The translations under genes and the position numbers were made by a program. Of a stretch of 64,000 bases of DNA, positions 59,172-64,000 are shown piece by piece; position 1 is the first letter of the stretch; every line of letters starts with the position of its first letter. A model generated the notes under the pieces. The model was not told where the DNA came from. It did not search any database and was given only the letters and a program-made list of their open reading frames with translations. Location: contig CM041115.1 of assembly GCA_023079485.1 (NCBI GenBank), positions 43,641,805-43,705,804 of the forward strand. Reading direction: 5' to 3'. The DNA is from Archilochus colubris (taxonomy: Eukaryota > Chordata > Aves > Apodiformes > Trochilidae).

Positions 59172-59705
59172 CATAGAATCATAGAACTGGCTGGGTTGGA
59201 AGGGACCTCAGAGATCATCAAGTCCAATCCTTGAACCACCGTTGCGGTTGCTAGACTATGGCACTGAGTGCCACATCCAATCTCTTTTTAAATATCTCCA
59301 GGGACGGAGAATCCACTACTTCCCTGGGCAGCCCATTCCAATACCTGATCACCCTCTCCGTAAAGAAATTCTTTCTAATATCCAACCTCCCCTGGCATGA
59401 CTTAAGACCGTGCCCTCTTGTCTTGCTGAGAGTTGCCTGGGAAAAGAGACCAACCCCCACCTGGCTACACCCTCCTTTCAGGGAGTTGTAGAGAGCGATG
59501 AGGTCTCCCCTCAGCCTCCTCCAGGCTGAACAGCCCCAGCTCCCTCAGTCTCTCCTTATAGGGTCTGTGCTCGAGTCCCTTCACCAGCCTGGTTGCCCTC
59601 CTTTGGACCCGCTCCAGGACCTCGATATCCTTCCTAAACTGAGGGGCCCAGAACTGGACACAGTTCTCGAGGTGTGGCCTCACCAGCGCTTAGTATAGGG
59701 GCAGA
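59172..59705 (-). mobile_element. CR1 LINE 3' fragment, comparatively young, in KIAA2026 intron 4
   Basis: CATAGAATCATAGAACTGGC, CCTCCCCTGGCATGACTTAA, GGTCTCCCCTCAGCCTCCTC and CTCGAGGTGTGGCCTCACCA. It keeps long open stretches, including [15 protein letters not shown] and [20 protein letters not shown], and fewer changes than the other copies. Confidence 0.92.
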
Positions 59706-60559
59706 ATCATTTCACTATTTACTTTTAACATTTATAATGCCATTTTTAAGTAACCTTTTGAGGAAACAGACTGCACATATTTTCTGCTCTCTATCATTGT
59801 TTGAATGTCATGAACAAAGCAGTATAAGCATAGGTCAGTGAACATGACTCACCCCTTGTGTATGGTTGCAGACCTTATATTAATTCTTTAGCTCAGCCCT
59901 GCTTCAAAAAAAACAAAAAAACCAAAAAAAACACCGAACCCCAAAACAACTTCAAAATGCAAACAAAATGGAAGACAAACCCAAAACCAAAACCAGATGC
60001 AAATTAAATTATCCTCACCAAATAAAAGCACACAAAAATTGTCCATTTTTAATATTTTGACTAATACTTGAGAACCAGATTTACAGCTCCATCAAGCATG
60101 AGTTAGTTGTCCATTGCACATTTTCTTTTAAAAGAAATTTTGATTTCCAAGCCGATTATTCCTGTTGCTCATTAGTGTTTTGAAGAAATTACAGTAATTA
60201 TATTGCTGTACGGAAGGAACACTAAAGTGATTTTTCATGGGTTTCTCTTCCAGCTGTAAAGTGCATTTAGGTTTGGTAACAAGTGCTTTGTGCCAGTCTT
60301 TCCTCCATTGCCCTCACATCTACATAGGTAGCTATATGGGTTTACATATAAGGAAAAAGAATGCACGCATTTTAAAGGACTGGGCCAACTTCAGCTTTTC
60401 TGTATAACTGTATTGTAACAGTTTCAGTTTTATCATCTATGTTGTATTTATAAATACATCTCTTGAAAGAAGGCTGTCTGGACATTCTACAAATGGAGAT
60501 GTCAGCAATAAAAGAGCAGGGTCATAGGAAATGAAAGTGTAACTTACAATCATTATTAC

Positions 60560-60870
60560 AGTCCTGCAGGAAAGATGGGGCCAAACTTTTTAGCCTGAAC
60601 TGTTGGGCTAGAACAAGAGGAAATAGTTATTTGCTAAAAGAGGGTAGATTTACACTAAATGCACAGAAGAAATTTTTTACAGTGAGAGTCATGAAATACT
60701 GGAAGGGGTTGCCAAGAGAGGTGGTGGATGCTTCATCCCTGGAAACATTCAAAGTCATGTTGCCCAGGACTCTGTGAAGGTTGAAGACATCCCTGTGCAC
60801 TGCAGGGTGCAGCTGGACTAGATGACATCTGGAAGTTCCCTTCCAACCTAAAGTAGTTTATGACTCTAAT
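60560..60870 (+). mobile_element. CR1 LINE 3' fragment in KIAA2026 intron 4
   Basis: GGGTTGCCAAGAGAGGTGGT, GGATGCTTCATCCCTGGAAA and AGTTCCCTTCCAACCTAAA. Confidence 0.85.
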
Positions 60871-63536
60871 TATTACACACATAACCTGAAGTTAAGCACA
60901 AGACCCCACTGAAATGAATAAAAATTAGGCTAAAAGATTTTTTAAAGAGGGACAAGAAGAGGGAGCATCAGTGATCTGGATGAGTACAACTAAGCCTGTA
61001 TGAATAAATCCACAGTTTTGTTTTTATGGAGATAAATAATTCATATATAAATGCTGAGAATGGATCATGAAATAGTCCAAATTTGGGATAGAGCTTGGTT
61101 TCCCTGCTTTTCCTTGCAAAAAGAAGGGTAGATTCCCTGTCTTTCCTCTTTGAAGGTCTAGGAGTCAGTGCTAGTCTTCGAGTGATTACTGAGACCTGAG
61201 ACTGTATGCTAACAGGGAAGTTGAACACCAGATTTGAAAATCTACTGAAATACTAAGTATCTGAAGCTTCCATTGTATTCAGTTGAAAAACAGTGTGCTT
61301 ATTCCCTATAAAAATTAAACCCACATGTACTAATTTCTGTACCTGATGTGAAAATGTCTGTGTTGTAGTTAGCATATAGAAAACTATTGACATGACCTGC
61401 CCTTTAATGGAAATGTTTACAGCCTGAATCTTTAAGCTACCAAGTAGTGTTTTAGAGAACCAGGACTAACTTTTCACTACTTCTGTAAGTCATAAAGGAA
61501 ACATTTTTTCTCTTCAGATTCTTTTTCTTGTAATGATGATTAGAAAGCATGTTCTTCAAGAGCAGTATGTGAAACTACTAGTGAGCTATCAAAATATGAC
61601 ACTTACTAGATTTTAAAATCTATGCCTTGCCTTTTTGCCCTCACATTAACTTACCTCTTAAAATATAGAAAACAAATTGGAAAGGTACTATTGTTTGCAG
61701 AAAACTGAATTAATGAATTCAGCCAATTACCAACCATGAGCAAGGAACACTGAAACATACATTAGAGTCTCCTTATGAGAAATAGCAACTAGATTCCATA
61801 TCAAAATGATCATACAAAATACTCTACACTTTTTCTATCGCTGTTCATCTTTCCTTCAAAATGTTTGTTCAGTTCTCTAAGATGGGAAATGTTAACCCAA
61901 GTGAGAAGTTTGAGAAGGATCTTCTTCATCAGTGTGCATCTTCAGTACCTCATCTCAGATCCTGCTGTGAATGAAGCAATATACAGTTCTTCTTGAACCT
62001 TTTTCATTGTGGTTTTCAGAACAGTATTGGAGTATTTATAATACTAGACACTGTGAAGGTAAATCCTCTAAGATGAGCTTCTTGTTTTACCACTGGATAA
62101 TTGACACATGGATATTAGCCTCAAATGTATACCTCTTCTGATGAAAATTGGGAATTACAGATTTGATTACTCTCCTTATAACCTCCAGCCTCAAGACAAC
62201 TAAACTTGATATATTTGAATTGTTTTTCCCATTGATGTAGTTTGGATTGGTACACACTAACAATTTTGCAAATTAGATCCTTATGTCTCAAGTGACTGTT
62301 CTGAAAATTAGAAACAGGACTGGAGCGTGTGAAAAGTTTGGCCACATGAACTCTCTGATGACATGTAGGGGTTTATTATGGTAGAATCAAAGATACAGTT
62401 GGTATTTCCAGGACAGCATTCAAATAATTCTGAAATCATCCCTCTTGCAAACTTTTGCCTTTCTAGAAGTGAGTTACTAGACAAAAATAACACCCCTTTT
62501 TAGCAAATGAAGACGCTGATCTTTCTTTGGTTTACTGTTATACTTTGTCTTTGATCTATGTTATACTGAACTAGACATGTTACCATAACAGAAGATAAGA
62601 AGCAGTGATGAAAATTAAAACCTAAACTGTTGGGTATAGTGAAAGAAGTGTATTATCCTTGCTTAGGAAAAAATCTTTTTCCATGCCTTTTTGTTAAGGA
62701 TTTCACGTGGAAAACTTGCACTTTTTTGTTTAGCAGTACAATATCAGAGAATCATTTGCAGACCAGATGGGAAAAGCCAGTATTTAGCTTCCAGTTTATA
62801 GCTTATTTATTTTGAACTCCTCAAGGTGCAGGGCAGAGAGCATGTTCAATAGTGTGTGTTGAACCCACTAGAGTTACACATGGCAGTATTATTTCCTGGA
62901 TTAAGAGAGTCCTACATACATTGCCTACAGCAACATTGCACATTTCCTTATTTGTATACTATTTTAAACTTCATAAATGTGAACTCTGTAAACTTCAGTT
63001 TGTCACTGACTCCAGTTCCCCAAAGGTCTCAAGGGTACACAAGTGATCCAGAAATACAGCCTGTGTAAGTTAGAGGTTCCCGATAGGTATGTATTTTGCT
63101 AAAAGTGTCAGTTCTGTGTTCTAATAATTAAGCGAAGTTTTCCTAATATGAATTTGGGGCAATTACTTTGTGTGTAATTGAACTAAAAATGTATTGTTAT
63201 GAGTTACTGATTTCAGGGAAAAAAAGTTAAAATTAGCAGTTGTACGCTAAAAACATTTTTGTGAGTTTTTTCTGTTTCAGCAGTTATTTCAACATGTTTT
63301 CAGAAGTTCAGAAAACATTTCCACCTAAGGGTATTCAGAAAGAAGCAGGTCTTTACATATGATAATTTGAAAGAATGTAACATCTTTTCCAGTTTATAAG
63401 TCTTTAACTGCCCTAAGTGGTGTTAAGCCAGAACATACAGATTACTTTTGTATGTCTGTTTTTTGAGAAAACAGCATCCATATTCTGAAAGGAAAAAATG
63501 TAAAGCCATTTTCTAAACACCTGAATAAGAAGAATT

Positions 63537-63600
63537 TAATAATTTTTCAAAATGTAGATAGCTAGGTAGCTGTAATAATTTTTCAAAATGTAGATAGCTG
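63537..63600. repeat. Short tandem duplication (36-bp period)
   Basis: TAATAATTTTTCAAAATGTA followed by GATAGCT occurs at 63537 and again at 63573. Confidence 0.85.
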
Positions 63601-64000
63601 GTGGACAGGGCCAGGTTGTCTTTTTTGTGTAAATGTGTGAAGTTACGTTCAGGAGAAGGTTGTAACAAGTGTATTTGTATTATAAGCACAGCATAATCCA
63701 AAGTTAGTACACTTTGTTTCACCAGGGAGTTAGTACTCAAACCTGATCCAACTCATTACAATAACTGAGGCAAATTCAGTAGTTGTCATTCACAGAAGGT
63801 TTGATAAAATACCTACATTTTGAAATGGAAGCTTACAGGCAGATGTGGTTTAAGACTGAAGCGTTTTCATATTAGATTTTGTCCTTTCAAATTTTCCTAA
63901 TTTTTTTACATTAAAAATGCCATGAGGAAATAAAAATCACGCAGTGGCACTAAGTAATAATGTGCTTTTAGATTTTATTTAACTTTATTGTACTTTTTCC

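Larger units (their letters stand above)
57456..64000 (+). other. KIAA2026: KIAA2026 intron 4 (runs off the right edge)
   Basis: Two CR1 fragments and A-rich tracts (58950-59000, 59905-59990). No further KIAA2026 exon was found. Confidence 0.75.

Noticed and set aside
62852..63068. Two overlapping frames that might be a later KIAA2026 exon
   Set aside because: The text does not match the expected continuation of KIAA2026, and neither frame has a fitting acceptor in phase 0.

Overview
The window is nuclear DNA from a bird. The evidence is many CR1 LINE fragments (most with the typical 'tagaatcatagaat...ggttggaagggacct' 3' end), avian ERVL-type LTRs, and spliced vertebrate genes with long AT-rich introns and a CpG-island promoter. 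I cannot name the species. Only a few percent of the window is coding, and most open frames longer than 60 codons are chance frames or repeat remnants.

Right half (38.3-64 kb, + strand): the 5' portion of KIAA2026 (BRD10). It has a CpG-island promoter (about 38.3-39.4 kb) and four coding exons (39434-40020, 41887-42084, 48159-49594, 57379-57455) that join in frame into 766 codons. The order is an atypical bromodomain, a coiled coil, a DDT/WHIM-like module and a lysine-rich tract. The gene continues past the right edge.

Left-centre (12.2-25.4 kb, - strand): a seven-exon gene assembled by hand. All junctions are GT-AG and all phases agree, giving a 281-residue protein. It has an N-terminal nucleosome-binding type motif (MVLRSG), a basic/acidic repeat, and a C-terminal IL-1-family beta-trefoil. 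Its last exon (NFFIMHYQ...FYFRVS) aligns with the C-terminus of mammalian IL-33 (AFFVLH...ILFKLS). It lies head-to-head with KIAA2026, as IL33 does in mammals. I call it an avian IL33 orthologue. It is the most important item here, because IL-33 is usually described as a mammalian cytokine and the exons are too short for simple ORF finding.

Between the two genes (25.4-38.3 kb) there is no protein gene. In particular there is no RANBP6-like long open frame, although RANBP6 sits between these genes in mammals. The interval holds CR1 fragments, a nested pair of LTRs with a 5-bp target duplication, a 167-bp tandem duplication and A/T-rich tracts. The first 11 kb, on the 3' side of IL33, contain a solo LTR, two CR1 regions and two pentanucleotide microsatellites, with no gene I can support.

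The two genes are probably not functionally linked. KIAA2026 looks like a chromatin-associated protein, and IL33 a nuclear-stored alarmin cytokine.
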